DNA from: Alitta virens
Lineage: Eukaryota; Annelida; Polychaeta; Phyllodocida; Nereididae
DNA: 64,000 nt
Direction: 5' to 3'
Assembly: GCA_932294295.1 (NCBI GenBank)
Contig: OW028573.1
Coordinates: 58,071,829 to 58,135,828 of the forward strand
Below, in pieces: positions 25,601-39,490 of this stretch; within the stretch, counting starts at the first letter, position 1, and each line of letters starts with the position of its first letter. The position numbers and the translations under genes were made by a program. Under the pieces are notes generated by a model that saw only the letters and a program-made list of their open reading frames with translations, was not told the origin of the DNA and searched no databases.

Positions 25601-26004
25601 CACGTACCTCTACCGCCGAATTCTTGACACCCACGTTTGCGACGGTTAACCCGCCGGCTTCTATGAGCATCTCAATGTGACTTGGCGTATGCCATGAGTG
25701 CCTCTATGGCAACGATAGCTTCACTACAGTTGCTAACTATTAACAATCACCCGCGAGTTTTCTACGGAAGTTTTGAACATGAGCAAAACATCCGTAAATT
25801 TTGGCGGTTGTTCTCGGTTCGGGGACGACTGCGAGGAATCGAATAAGTGTGTTCACCGTCTTCTAGGACAACCTCCCGATAACCACGGTTGCAGTTTCAG
25901 ATGGCCAAAATTGCGCATTATTACATCATTCTATGAGAGCAATACGGCTTTACTGAGAAAACTGGCTATGTGAGAACCCCCCATAATGCTAACCGATTAG
26001 TGTA

Positions 26005-27188
26005 TCTAATCAACCTAATTGCATGCAAAATAGTATAAATTCACTTCATAATTACTGTAAAAAATGGCACCTTATTGTAAATGTTAGTAAAACCAAAGTG
26101 ATGCAGATTGGTAACAAAGCAATAAGCACCTTCTTCTGTAATGGGGAAAAACTAGTAAATGTTGACAGCTTCAAATATCTTGGCCATATGCTTACTAATA
26201 AGCGTAGAATACATAGCAAGATGACGGAATACCTCTCAACACAAGCTCATAAAGCGCTCTTTGCACTGCAAGGTGATTCAAAACAAGCATTAGGAAAAAT
26301 CAATCCCATGCTATCTCTTCGAATGTTTGATACCTATATTTTACCTATCCTGGAGTACAATAGTGAAATATGGACAAGTGAAAAATCTATGCCTGAATTA
26401 GAAAATTTGCAACTTGCATATCTTAAAAACATATTAGGAGTTAGAAAACAAACACCATCTTTAGCAGTCTATGGCGAAACAGGTAGATTCCCATTGCATG
26501 TCAGACAGAAAATTAGAATGGTGAATTACTGGATAAGATTGGAAAGAGCACCTGATGACAGTTTACTTAAGAAATGTTTAAATTTTCAGAAGGAAATTTA
26601 TGTGAATGCAGTAAATGGAAATAACTGGTTCAGTAAAGTGTGTCATGTATTAAATAACTGCAACATTGAATATGATATTAGTAACCTCAGAAACTTTGAC
26701 ATTGTTAATATCTCTAACACAGTGAAACTAAGACTCTATGAAGCCAAACATGAGCGACTTATAAATGCAATAAATGACAGTTCACAACAACTAAAACTTA
26801 GGACATATAAACTATTTAAAACTGATTGTAGAATAGAACCTTATCTTGAATTGCAACAATTCGCAAAGTGTTAACTAAAATAGCTAGATTTAGGACAAGT
26901 TCACATAGCCTGAAGATTGAAACAGGTCTACACCATAAACCAATAATTCCTGCTCCAAATAGAATATGTGAAAAGTGTACGTTAAACTTTGTAGAAGACG
27001 AAATTCACTGTTTGATTGTCTGTCCTGGTAATGAGCAACACCGTGTTAACCTTTTTTTGAATGCAACTAAATTTATTAACAACTTCTTGTCTCTAGATGA
27101 TATAACTAAGTTTACAGCAATAATGACAAACAAGGAACCTGAGTTATTAAATAGTTTAGGAAAGTTTCTCCTTCAAGCCGATGTGTAG
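26005..27188 (+). pseudogene. LINE reverse transcriptase, C-terminal half
   Basis: Two long open stretches, 26023-26874 and 26868-27188, overlap by 7 bp in different frames. The first starts in the thumb region (LHNYCKKWHLIVNVSKTKVM, FKYLGHMLTNKRRI) and continues to YILPILEYNSEIW, LKNILGVRKQT and VYGETGRFPLHV. The second has the terminal CEKC..EDEIHCLIVCP motif. The catalytic palm is missing, so this is a 5'-truncated copy, starting about 20 bp from the Harbinger right end. A single frameshift near 26870 separates the two parts, so it is fairly young. The clade was not assigned. Confidence 0.8.
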
Positions 27189-27399
27189 AGAAAACCATCT
27201 CCTGTATCCACACAGTTATTAATTTAGTTTATTAGTTATGATGTGCTTGTCATGTTTTGGACTTTAAGAGTGAAATGTTTTTATTAGCGGCTTGTATTTT
27301 TTCTATCGTGTATGTGGATTTTAAACACGTATTAATAGTTAACTTGGTGGCTGGAACCTTGATTATTGAAATTTTATTGCTTTCTGTATTTACATTAAT

Positions 27400-27850
27400 G
27401 TCTCTTTCATGTTATCTTTTAACTGAATGACATATGTATCACTTATGATATTTTTCATGTCAATAAAATCTATATATATATGTATCTCTTTTCTGCAAAT
27501 TTGGCACTGCAACTGTCCCTGACAAAGTTTTGTATGCACTTTCATTGAAGTATAACTGTGAAATGTTTTGTTGCAATTGCTGCAAGTAAATTCTAGGCAC
27601 ATGTTTACTTTCAACTTCATTTAATTTCTCAATTTGTGGCATCTTTCACATTTAAAGCATTTAGATTCATGCAGCTTCCTTGTGCTGTCTCTAAACTCAT
27701 GACTACACTTCTGACAAGCAAAACGTTTTCTTTTCTACTATTCTCTTTTTTGTTCCTGAACATTCAGATTCATGTTTTTTTTGCCATGAAGACTTTTGAA
27801 GTATTTGCTGCATTTGTTTCTTACATTGAATGCATTCTTTCACTCCAATG
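27400..27850 (-). pseudogene. Broken ORF with C2HC-type zinc-finger motifs
   Basis: On the minus strand three similar motifs follow one another: ECIQCKKQ..HESEC (about 27845-27770), ACQKCSHEF..LHESKC (about 27715-27655) and FTCSNCNKTF..VHTKLC (about 27595-27530), then CFKC..CHK and CQIC. The spacing is C-x2-C-x(11-12)-H-x3-C. A one-base frameshift in an A-run near 27730 and a stop at 27621-27623 break it. A repeated metal-binding motif in three places is unlikely by chance, but the parent gene is unknown. It is probably part of a transposon. Confidence 0.5.
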
Positions 27851-28250
27851 CATTTATCTTGATGTTAATTTCTTTTCTGGTTGGTGGAAAATTCCTTCCC
27901 ACGTCAATTTCTATTTAATTTCCCTAATCCTAACCCTCTCCACCAGTGATGTAACTCATATTAATGACTTCTTGCTTTTTGCTTCTGCTAACCTTTACCT
28001 TGCAAAACTAACGTATGGGTTTTATAGACACCTCCTGAACACTAAAAACAATACAACTTCTCTGAACATTATGGCTAGACAGCCAAAAATGCTCAAGAAA
28101 TTTTTCAGATTAGTCTTTCTTGTGTGTGCAAAGGCCTTCAGGTAAATTTATTGTTTCATTGATTAGATACACTAGTTCTGACTTGATAGATTGCTGTATG
28201 GTATAACAGGATCAATTAGTTTCTTTTCCATCCCAGCTAGTGTCATGATA

Positions 28251-28770
28251 TACACTGTAAAAAATTCCTGTGGTCTTTACAGTATTTTGATGGCAAATTT
28301 TTGCACAGTAGCATCTGGAAAGTTGCGATGATCGCTTTCCGTGAAATCTTACAAACGGCACCTTACCGTAATATTGTTGTACTTTGATGTTGAGCCTTCC
28401 ATAATAAGCTAATGTTTGACTATCCACAGTAAATTTTACGATATCATAGTGAACTTTACTGTATATTACAATAAAATGCTGTGGCATCATGGTGTAGAAT
28501 ATTTTCATGGTATTTTCCCGTAAAATATAGGATTACCTGCTGCATGGTGGATTTGGTCTATTTCACAGCAATTAATCTACTGAAAATATTACAGTAGAAT
28601 GACATTTTCTTTACTATTCCTCAGCTGTACATTTTACAGCATTATTCTGCAGGATAGACCTACGGTATGGTGCCATAAAAATTTCACGGTAGCATGGTTC
28701 CTAACAAACAACAGTTTTTTAAAAAGTACCGTTAAATTTCAAGACAACCATGGAAACTCGTTACAGTGTA
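28251..28770 (+). mobile_element. MITE-like element with TACACTGTAA ends
   Basis: TACACTGTAA at 28251-28260 is exactly inverted as TTACAGTGTA at 28761-28770. The 520-bp interior is non-coding and rich in short TTTACGGTA/TACCGTAA words. Its first half matches 15990-16280, so it is a repeat family. Confidence 0.7.
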
Positions 28771-31700
28771 TAAATAACTCCATTTATTCCACTGTTTTAT
28801 ACAAATGATAAAGAATGTATAAGGGTTACAAAAAATAATTAAGATATGGAGGAGACCCCCTAAAGATATAAACTGGAAAATATGGAGCACACGAGATATA
28901 TTCTAGCATCAATAAGATTTTGGTCAAACATATCAACAAAGCCTTAAAAATTCAAAAAAATTGGCTGAGTAGCCAGAAATTTGATACTACTGCAACTTTT
29001 AGATTATCATTCACTGTGCTATTAAAAGCAGTTTCCATCCGCAGAGTAAATTTCATTTCAGTGAAAAGCCCATTGCTTATCTTAAAAAAGGGTCACATAT
29101 CTGCAAGAATATCAATAATCTTTTGTATTGCGATTGATATAAAACTGATTTGTGAAGCTTGTTGTGCTTACATGACCATCTAACTAAGGCAGATGTACTA
29201 CAGAAATGACAAGGCATGGGATCTACGCCATGTGACAATGCAGACCGTCTTGCAAACGACATCCAATAGATATTTATGAGCTTATAAGCTCATAAAGAGT
29301 GCCAAGGCCAGGATCTGGGACCTCAAGGGAAGATGGCCAGATGCTATAAACAAGAAACACTTCATGTGACATTCAGTTGACCTTTTTTATTAGTAATATG
29401 TACACCTGCTGTAGCATTGCCTGATGCACATGATGAACCATATTATAATGATGCATGACATATCAAGACAAAGCAAGTCTGATTACAGGTAAACGTGTGA
29501 TAAATATATCAAACCACTCAACACAATCATCCACACGGAACTACTTGCTTAATACACGATCTTGAATAAAAATATAATGAATAAATCACACAAGAGGTGC
29601 CAAAGCGACTCAACTGCTACTACAATTTTCTTTTGTCAAAAATTAAATTGTTTTTCTTCATTATTTAATAAACATAACGCCTTAAAAAACTTCTATCTGA
29701 TAAGAACACCATACAAATGTTATTTCATCAACATATCTCATATTGCCTTTAATTATCAGCTAAAGGTAGCAAATGACACATAATACTTTGATAGAACATG
29801 ATCATTTATTTTGAAAAATAATTCTTCTTGAAAACAACTTTTTTAGTATGAAAATTAATTTTTTCAATTGTAGATGTGCATATATCTGTTGATTACATGG
29901 GCACGAATTGAGTAATTTTATTCAACAGAAAGCTGCAAAGTCATTATATAGACAAAACCATTATCATATAATATCGTGGCGAAGAAATTTTGATGAATAG
30001 TTCCTTTCTGAAACTGTTAACATGGCTTTAGTAATGTTTACCGTGATGATTTTATGTCAAACGCCATTTGATAAATCAATGCAACTAAACAAATTATGTT
30101 TTCCTCTGTTCTGGGCACTCCAAAATACTTCTCTTCTGATCTTATCATATTGTTGAATCTGTCAAAACATTTGCCATGTCAGACACCAATATCCATCTAA
30201 GTCAAAAATAGAAATGATGGCTTGATTACAACCAGACTAACCACTTATATAACAAGCATGTATAATCATTCATCCTCTTAATGAAACAAAATTATTTCTT
30301 TTTGAAAGGCGTACTTTCAAAAAATTGTATCTCATGAACTAGTTTCACAAGAAATTTATGATACGTTACAGGTTTTTTAACACGTAAGAAACACAATGGG
30401 AAGAGAAAATTACCCAAAATAGAAACAAATTTTAATGAGCTACTTGACGTCAATCTATAATTTCTAATGATGTCCCTTGTTATTTTGTATTGATGTTTAA
30501 TTTAAGCTGGTTGCACTATCTCTGTCAAAGACATTTCAAAAGTGATTATAATTGCATTAAAATTACTGCAGTACCTCAAATTGCTACAAAATATTTTCAT
30601 TTTCTTTAACAAATTTATGGCATTCTACCTAATTAATGAGGCAAAATAAACACATAATTTTAGTAATATATCAGATTGATTGTCCAGCATGGACAATAAC
30701 AAGACTGAAGTTAACTTATTTGAATAATATACACTGATGGAACAAGTTGCATATATTTTCCTGTTTGAAAACTACTAGTTATTCTAGTAAAATAGTTGGA
30801 AACATTTGCAAATTGGAGGCAAAGTATAATTCCTAAAATTAGTAAACCTATTCTGATCTTTCATGAAGTGTTAACTTAACAATAGGATTAGACAATTTCA
30901 TATCCATTGATAGGTGGTTGATCCATGACTCAGTCAAACAGTTAATATGTCATTTCTGAATCAAACAAACAAATAAATAAATAAGTAAATTAATAAATTA
31001 AGACCCATCCAGTGGGCCAATCACATTACTAAAACTAAAAAGTTACTATAACAGAACATATTGAAGGCATTGATATGACATCAGAGCACAAAATTACGAT
31101 GCGCAGTTGGATCAGTAAGAGTTCTGTAGATATATAAGAAAAATCAATACTATTCATGTGAGTATGACAAACGAACACCCATTTGCCATATCTATGAATA
31201 GGGATCACAGTTCAATTTACAAGAATGTATGAATTTTATGTGAAGTATTTTTGATAATGCATTTTGTACAAGTTCAGGCAGCAAGAAAATAAAGCGGTTA
31301 TGTATGCATAATAACATTTACTTGTAACGTGATAAGTAAGCAGGTTACAAGCTTTGATATCAGGACAGTTTTCAAATCAGAAAGTAGTGCATGACCTAAT
31401 TAACAATTACTCACGCATGAATAACAGGGTGCTCTATTGAATACGCTTCACTAAAGAAAGCACAATAAAAAAAGGCACCCTTATCTGACTAGTTGGGAGA
31501 GTAGCAGATTTAAATCATCAATACATTATAAATGTATTTCCTACTGATGAACACATCAACCTACTACATTATGACAAAAATTTACTGTCTAGAGAGACAA
31601 CTCGCATTTCATTTGTCCATTATAATTTTGACAGTGAAAGGAATTCAAAGCTAAGACGCTGTGTCAATGATTAATATGACACATTATTACAAAACATCAG

Positions 31701-32891
31701 TTAATAGAAAAGCTACAAATGCAACCATGATACACTTTGTTAATCCTGTGTAATGCACATGATACTGCTGACAACTACCACCCAAAATATGATGGGTATA
31801 GAAAAGTCTTGGATGTTGTACAAATCATGGAATCACAAGCTTATGACTCAATGTACAAATCAAAGCAAAATCACCATTGAAAAGTTCACATTACCATGAA
31901 CACAAATTGACAAAATGTTACAACATCCCCGAAAAATCCCTTTACATGAAGCTGTTGTACAGGCAGTTTGATTCTACCGAAAGGCAACTGATAACATTGC
32001 TTTTTATAACTTCACTTATGGTATACTCAAATATATATATATATATTATACCAACCCCTTGTGCAGAGAACTGAATGTCTAAAGAAAATGTTAACAGTGG
32101 AGAAAATTTGCATTAGAGACAACTGACAAGTGAAATAATTTGAGAATTACAAGCGTGAAAACATCTTCAAATTCAAAATAACAGAGTGAGAGAGCAACTG
32201 AACCAAGGAAGATATTTTGCAAGCAAAGGCATTTACATGTTGTTAATATGCATAGATCTAGTTTTTTTTTTCTCTTTGAAACTAATAACATGATGATAAT
32301 TTTCTAGAAATGTGTTCTATTATCATGATATGGACAGAATTTGAAGACTACATTTTGAAACTTGTCCAGCAGCACCAGGCTAAAGTCTTTGTTTTTCCAT
32401 CAGGACATCCATAGCGATGTGTGCCAGTGTCATTTATCACAAGAGGGCAGCACAAGTCAGTCAATCAGAATTCTCTGTTAGAGAGAAGTAAACACTGTAC
32501 TGCATTGCTAATCATTATTAGAAACAACTTCAACCTTGGAATACCGCTGGCATCCATGGTATTGGACTGGCATGGTATGACTCCTATCACAGACTAACAT
32601 CAAGCAAATAAAAAGATCTCTGACGCTTGATCTACTTTGGCTTGTGCCTCTAAATTTTCTAATTTCATGATGCCCTCAAAAACGAGTGAAATAAGTGAGA
32701 ATCTAATCCACTCCTGCTCCTGGAGATTTCAAAAGTACAAGTAAGCAATCTTTGTGACTGGCATAGTCCGAGGACGTTCATACACAGTGAATTGTACAGT
32801 ATTATCACATAGTTTTTGAAACTGTCCTGTGAACACCATAAAAAAGAGGAGGAGGAAACACTGTTTAGTCCAGCAATGGCCTCCCCCATCT
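28771..32891. other. RNF11 3' UTR/downstream region, no ORF seen
   Basis: About 4 kb of AT-rich sequence with no exon-like frame. It lies downstream of the RNF11 stop on the minus strand, and an unknown part will be its 3' UTR. Minus-strand AATAAA hexamers occur (for example at 29806-29811), but the true poly(A) site cannot be chosen. Confidence 0.5.
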
Positions 32892-35800
32892 TCAGTTGGT
32901 TTCGTAAGTGGTCAGAAGAGCCGCGTCCACAGGTTCCATACAGGAAGGGCAAGTGAAAGACCGCATGAGCCAGTCATCAATACATTCTCGGTGGTATGTG
33001 TGCATACAGGGCAGGTAGCGCAGCCAGTCGTCAACCACAAACTCCCCCATACAAATCACACACCTGGAACAGAAACACAAAGAGATTACAAAATGAACAG
33101 ATTTATAAATCGAAGTACTAACATACAACACACAGGCAGAAGATTACTCATAAGTGACCAACATATTTTGCATAACTACCAACGATTATTTCAGACACCA
33201 GAACACTCATGATTTATAAGTTTTCACAGCTTACTTCATCACTCATTACAGCCTCCAATAGCTAAATTAAAATGTTACTAATAATGTTCTTTGTGAAGCC
33301 TGTGGTCGAACACATATATATAATTAACATATAAGCACATAATTATTTACAATCAATTAATCTTATCAATGATTGGAAAGGTATTCCCTCTACAATAAAT
33401 AAAAATTCTAAGGGGGCGTATGCCACCAATAGTAATGATCACTCCAAAACATCCAAATGTTTCATAGTTCAGCTTTTCAGAATTATGCTGAAATTCACTA
33501 GTTTAATGCTGTGATCACAAGTGCATTGTACAACATACCATGAAGGTGTAACCTGTGCCAACCAGATTTGCTAAATATACGAAACTAATGCCAATATCAT
33601 TATCATAAAACCCGCAACTTATAGCAACAAAAACAGGGCCCTATAGAGTATCGATTATTTGTTTCAAGAGCAATACCCATATATAATGTTGGATCAGAGA
33701 CACATGACTCCTATTGATGTTGTGACAATCTGTGTCATCCAGACACCATGGAACTTCGGTCCTGTTTACGTCACATATCATTGTCCACCCATAGCACAAA
33801 AACATCATATATATTTGCAATGCAACAAGAGATTTATGAAAGGAGGCTGACATATTAATGATTCCAGCCAAGATAAAGACAGAAAAAAAATATTCATTAA
33901 AATGTTCTAAATATGACTACACATTCAGTATACGTTGGGGGCTTGGGGCATTTACTTCTGAATGCAATTGCAAAATGTTATATATATAGAGAGTGTACAT
34001 ATTATCTTTTTCCATATTTGGGAATTCGGGGCAGTGGCTACCAGCTTATGATACATTTGGACTTTAACCAGGATTAAATCAAATTTTCACCGCATGGATT
34101 CCAAATTAGCAGAAATACATGAAAAAGTTAATATATATGGAGAAACAGAAGATTAGCTTTCTTAAACTTTACTTTAATGGCTAGCACTGAGCTTTACATA
34201 CTTTATGGGCATTATAATATCAATTGATGGATGCAATTCCTGAATGATGGCACAGAGACTTAGTGATCTACAGACAATTGGACAAACTGACTAAAACGGA
34301 CTTCCAAACATCTAAGCTTTAGCTAGCTGTTCGCCAAATTGCTAATTGCTGAACAAAATCAAAACTAACGAAATGTGTTTTGCTGTGATATGCCAAACTG
34401 GCAAAAAGCCATACAGTTAACGGTTAATCAGACTGATCAGATGGTGCCCAGCACCACACTGATCAGACGGCGCCCAGCACCACACTGATCAGATGGCGCC
34501 CTCTAGCATAATATCTCAAAACTACATATTTGGCTACACAAAACTAATTTTGGCTAAAGGAAATTACATGGCTTTAGCCAAACTGGTCAAAGGTTAAAAA
34601 TGACTGGCTAACGCCTAGAAATATTGAAGTTCCAATTTTTATAGAAATTATAGCACATAGGATCATGCTGTTTTAGTTTGAAAAATACTTATATACATGT
34701 CCTTGTCTGCTGAATTCCAAAGATTATAATTTTAGAGCTAAAAACAATGGCGAAAAATTGCTAAACCATCAAGTAATTTTGTGTTTTCACAATTGCAAAT
34801 TGGGGGTAACAACCATTGATCTTGGTTGTCCTAACATCATGTAGCATTACTGCGGCTATGCAAAGTTTAATGTTTCAGAAAATATAGTGTTAAATATTAA
34901 TGTTTGGTCTTTCCTGCTTCATCTTTGCACCTTCACTACTGATTATAAGTTAAATAACGGATTTTAACCCAGGTTTAACCCACTTTGGGCAAAATAGACT
35001 AGGTTTAATACGGTTAAACCCAGTGGGTGGGTTAAATTTACCAACCCTCTTTTCTAGGCAAGTACTTGCAACCAGTGTCATGTTTCATGCTTAAAATCAA
35101 GGGAACTAGAACGATTTTTTTATTAAGGATGATTTCTTTTCCAACTTTAAAAATATCACATATAAAATATTGCCCTATAATTTTGAATATTACAAGCCAA
35201 CCGTCTGCAACCCTGGCCAACATTAATCATAGTGTTAATAGGAAGAATGCTGCCATGCAAGTATGTTTTACATACAGTCACCAAGTAAGCCATAATACAA
35301 TTTATAGAGTGCTTACTCATTTCATTACATATAGGCATTTGTACATTAATTTAAAGGAGCTCGTCATGTGAGATAACTTAGCTTCACACTGCAGTTTGTC
35401 CCAACATGCACATGGCAAGAAAACACAAATTTGCCGAAATGCTCTACATATAAATTATAGAGGATGCCACTGCCTTTTTATGTCATAGTTTTTAATGTAA
35501 ATAACCCGCATACTGTAATTTTGAATGTCTTAATTTTGTAAGTCAAATTGCTAATCCAATGAGGATTTTTTGTGGACCTCCATGAAATTTTCAATTCACA
35601 TTCCCGGTGATAATTATAGAAATACTTGAGCGAATCAGCGTAAGAAGCAGAATGAAGGGAGGTTAGCTTGAACTTTTTCAAAACATCCGCTCCCCTATAG
35701 GGCACGACAAACAGTAGTACTACAGTCTGTACCATGGATCATGCGGATACAATACCAGTGGCGCCTCTACATAATGCAGCAGGTGGCGTTTGGTACTTTG

Positions 35801-38800
35801 TGACGTCACATGTGACGCAATTTTGATTGTACTACATTGTTGCGTCATGAAGGGTGTTGGCAGATAAACATATCTCCTTGCCAATGTTTATCCTATGGGG
35901 CTTTTCTGAACAGCAGTAAAGAATGCACTAACATCTGCGATGATTGGATTGTTTGATCTGATTTGAGGTAAAGAGCCAAATAAGCCATCAGTTGTCTCTC
36001 CAGGTCTTATATTTGCTGAATTATCAAAGCAAACGACCATTCAGATGTGGGATAATGCCAGAGTATAGTAGAAAAGAGACACTTATTTAAAAAATAAAAG
36101 GTTCATGATTAAAAAGTTTCAGAAATACTTGGATTTTCATAAACTATATAAATACACATCTGAGCTGTAAAAATGTGTGTTAATGAACAAAACCCACTCT
36201 TTTCTCTTCTTGAGAGCGCCATCATAGACCCCAGTAGGAAGGTGGTTAATGAGACCTATTCGCTTGGCGATTTTTATCTGCTCCTCCTCGGTCAGTTGTG
36301 TGGCAGTACGACTCACATTGGGCGAAGGATAATAAACTGGAACACTCTCCTGAAAAAAAAAAGGGACATAGGTTAATATACAACCATTGCTCAACATAAA
36401 CTTCAAACTTTCATATCATTCAAGAAAAGACGGTTATGATTCGACTTTGTTCGACCAAAAATTTTCAAAGCTAACTTATAACACTTGGAACCTCCAAAAG
36501 ACGCAAGGTCAATACACCAAACACATTGTGGGTATACTTGCCACAACAATTTACATAGGCACTGCATGATGATGTCAAAGCCAATGACTAACACAAAAGA
36601 ATGTATAAAGATACACTAGTAGGAGTCACAAAAAATGTTTCCTCAACATTGCTCAAGTGTTAACATGCCAAATTTATAAGTCATCAACAACATCAGTATC
36701 TAACACATTGAGAACACTTGATCATATCAGTTGTACAATAAATTAATGTATTTTTAATATTAGTAATCGTTGCAGACTTCCATTGTTCCAGCTAAACCAC
36801 AATTAGGTCACAAAAACATGTGGCAAAGACTGAATTTGGAATTTTGGATACAATAAATACTTAACAGGATAACGAACAAACACAAAAAAAAACAGAAGCT
36901 TTATAGCTATTATTCTGGTACCACACTATGAATGGCAAATATGAACATTACAAGCAAATTGAAATAGACTTTCTTGTTATTGTACAGCTACACAATATAT
37001 AAGTTTTACAATAGAACAGGATAGCTCTAAAAAAGGACTAAAAATATACCACCAACCAAACTTGATGTTATTGGAGTTACATATAAACACCTGCCCTAGC
37101 TTGCTACCACTTCATGTCTTATCTACACTTAAAAATCACCTTTGCATCTAAAACCTTACACCAGGCCATACTTTATTTTCTTCTCAGTCTCAGGTGATTA
37201 GCACACGCATATTGAACATCATAAGAGTTGTTCCGAATAAATCACCCAAAACATGGAGAGATATTTGAAAATTCAACAAACATATAAAAAATATATAAAT
37301 AGATATAACAGAATATAAGTAAGGTAAATGTTCCCTGTAGCTAGTTTTATAATAATTTGATGCCATAGGAAATAAGATTTCAACATTGAATTTTCACCGA
37401 TTTTTTTTTTCTAACTTAATTGTTGAAGCTAACACGACTGTTAATTTTATCATGTACAGATTAACCCATTGTTTTGGTCAATTCATTGGACCAAATAAAA
37501 ATGTTTTGAATCGGTGCTTCAATTTTGGTAAAAGGAAGACAGCCATGTGATTTTGAACTAATGCTATAATCATTTGGTCAAAATAAATCTATTTAAACGT
37601 AACAAGTTGAGCACAACTGAGATTTAATCATGTGATAAAATTGCAGTCTTCACTTTCATTTCAGTTCAATTCATAACTATATTTATACAATCAAATTTTT
37701 AAGTTTATCAGTTTGTTTTCTTCACCTGTGTGATAAATTCAATGTCATGAACAAGAATTGATAACAACTCCACTGAGATGAAGTGTGTTGTTACAAATCT
37801 AGTCATTCGAGCGTTCATCCTGTTCATAGACTACTCTTTCAACCACTGCTTGTTTTTATGATACATAATCAATTTGTGAAAGAAAACATTTGGAAGCACA
37901 AGGCCAGATGTAGTCTCAACAGTTTTACCTGTTACAAGAGATGCATCTATAAAAATTATGCAAGCACTGACAATGAACACAATATTAGGCCACAATATTT
38001 CAATTATGCAGCACTTATACAGTTGTAAGGCCACGTGAAATTGACCGACCACCTTGCAAGACAAACAAAACAGCATTGACGTGGCGCAGCAGTCAGATAT
38101 GTTAATTCAAAAGTATCAATATGACAAAAGGAAAGAACATATCAAACTTAAGGTTGTTAATTTCTGTATACTATAATAAACCGGCCTGAAGTTTACAGGA
38201 GCACAAGACTGACTCAGCAGCACCTATGAAATTTTACATAGCATTTCCTAGTTTATTGGACCAGCTGGTATCTATCAGCAGCTCAGTTTAGCATCAATGA
38301 CTCACATTACTAATCAGATTAGACAATAATTGGGAGTCGGTCAGTGATAAGCATACTTGAACATCTGAGCAACTACAATTTGTCAATAACCTATAATTTG
38401 CACAACTGCTTCCTAATGCTAAGCTTTGCGTAGCTGACTTCCTTGTTTTATGGATGCAGAGCAGTAAAGACTTGTAAAGTACTTTAGTTTTATGCTCATT
38501 CACTGTAACCTTTAGTTTTATGCTCTGTCACTAAAACTATATAGAGTAGATATACTTTACACTTCCTCATATAAGTTCCGTTCTACTGAATAGACCATTG
38601 CTAGTACTATGTCATATAAATGATTTCGAAAAAGCACCAAGAAGATGAAGGAAGTAATGACAAAGCGTTATCATATGGAAATTTTGTGGTTTTCCAAAAA
38701 TTTCACTTAATTGCAGACTTAACAGACAGGGCAAAAGCAAGCAAGTCTACAGGACTTTTCACGAGCAAAACCATAGTTTGTTTCGCAAATTTGGGAGAAT

Positions 38801-39490
38801 CTAACAAATTTGGTAGATCGCACAAATTTGTGTGAACACCAGTTAGAATCGCACAGAATTGCGAGAACGTGCAAATTTGCATTCTAACACCATCTACTGA
38901 TATCCTATTCACTGAAAGTAAATTACACACACATTTTTATCCCAGTTATCAAATTATGTTATGACAATAGAGCATGTATTACACAACATATATATGATAC
39001 AAAAGGACAAAAATTTAATAAGTATAAATTATACATATAATATATGCTTTTATTGATTATTATCAAAGTAAAATATGTAACAAACCAGTTTCTAAATTCC
39101 TTTAACTTAAGCTACATTAAAAATATGTGCATACATTACTATACAATGACAATGTGCACAAACAAACAAAGCATTGAAAGTCATTATCAACCTGGAAGTT
39201 TGGAACATGGCTACTATATTGTGGATACAAATACAGCATACAACGCTTACAACATGTACAACGGAACGTGGATTTTGAGATGAAAAATTGGTCATCTGTT
39301 GGCAGAGACCAAAATACTGAAAATAATGTGCATGATCATGTCACAAAACCTGGCGCATTGACAAAAGAGAGGCTACCTGGTATGGTGGAGGGGGTCCTAG
39401 AGTTGAAGTGTCTGTCCCTTCCGTGGGGCTGTCACTGCCTCTCAAGAGAGATATATCATCTGCAGTAGGAGTTTTCAAACAGTTCCCCAT
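32892..39490 (-). CDS. RNF11: RING finger protein 11
   Basis: Small membrane-anchored E3 ubiquitin-ligase adaptor that partners Nedd4-family HECT ligases, and in vertebrates the A20/TAX1BP1/ITCH complex, in endosomal and TGF-beta/NF-kB signalling. Coding exons on the minus strand: 39490-39377, 36349-36198 and 33063-32892, giving 145 residues (human 154). It starts MGNCLK (N-myristoylation Gly2 and Cys4). PPPPY at residues 33-37 is the WW-domain ligand. ATQLTEEEQI.IA.RIGLI is the conserved middle. The RING-H2 is complete, C-x2-C-x14-C-x-H-x2-H-x2-C-x10-C-x2-C from C90 to C130, and the end SCMEPVDAALL..YETN matches vertebrate RNF11. The exon 2 donor (GA|GTGGGT) restores E89 across the junction. 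No break is seen. Confidence 0.97.
34432..34501. repeat. 26-bp tandem repeat in RNF11 intron 2
   Basis: The unit ACTGATCAGATGGTGCCCAG plus CACCAC is repeated about 2.7 times with one or two substitutions per copy. The DNA is GC-rich compared with its surroundings. Confidence 0.85.

Larger units (their letters stand above)
23034..25983 (+). mobile_element. Complete PIF/Harbinger DNA transposon (decayed)
   Basis: The left end GGGGGGTTCTCACATAGC (from 23035) and right end GCTATGTGAGAACCCCCC (to 25982) are inverted. The inverted match continues with a few mismatches for about 65 bp, through GCCGTATTGCTCTC and TAGAAT.ATGTAATA. TAA flanks both sides (23031-23033 and 25984-25986), a 3-bp target duplication typical of Harbinger. 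Inside are a plus-strand DDE transposase and a minus-strand Myb/SANT-like second protein that converge near 24.92 kb, the standard two-gene Harbinger layout. Both ORFs are broken. Confidence 0.92.

Noticed and set aside
27636..28145. 169-codon plus-strand frame
   Set aside because: It is hydrophobic and Phe/Leu-rich because it is partly the reverse complement of the zinc-finger-coding strand at 27400-27850; no family match.
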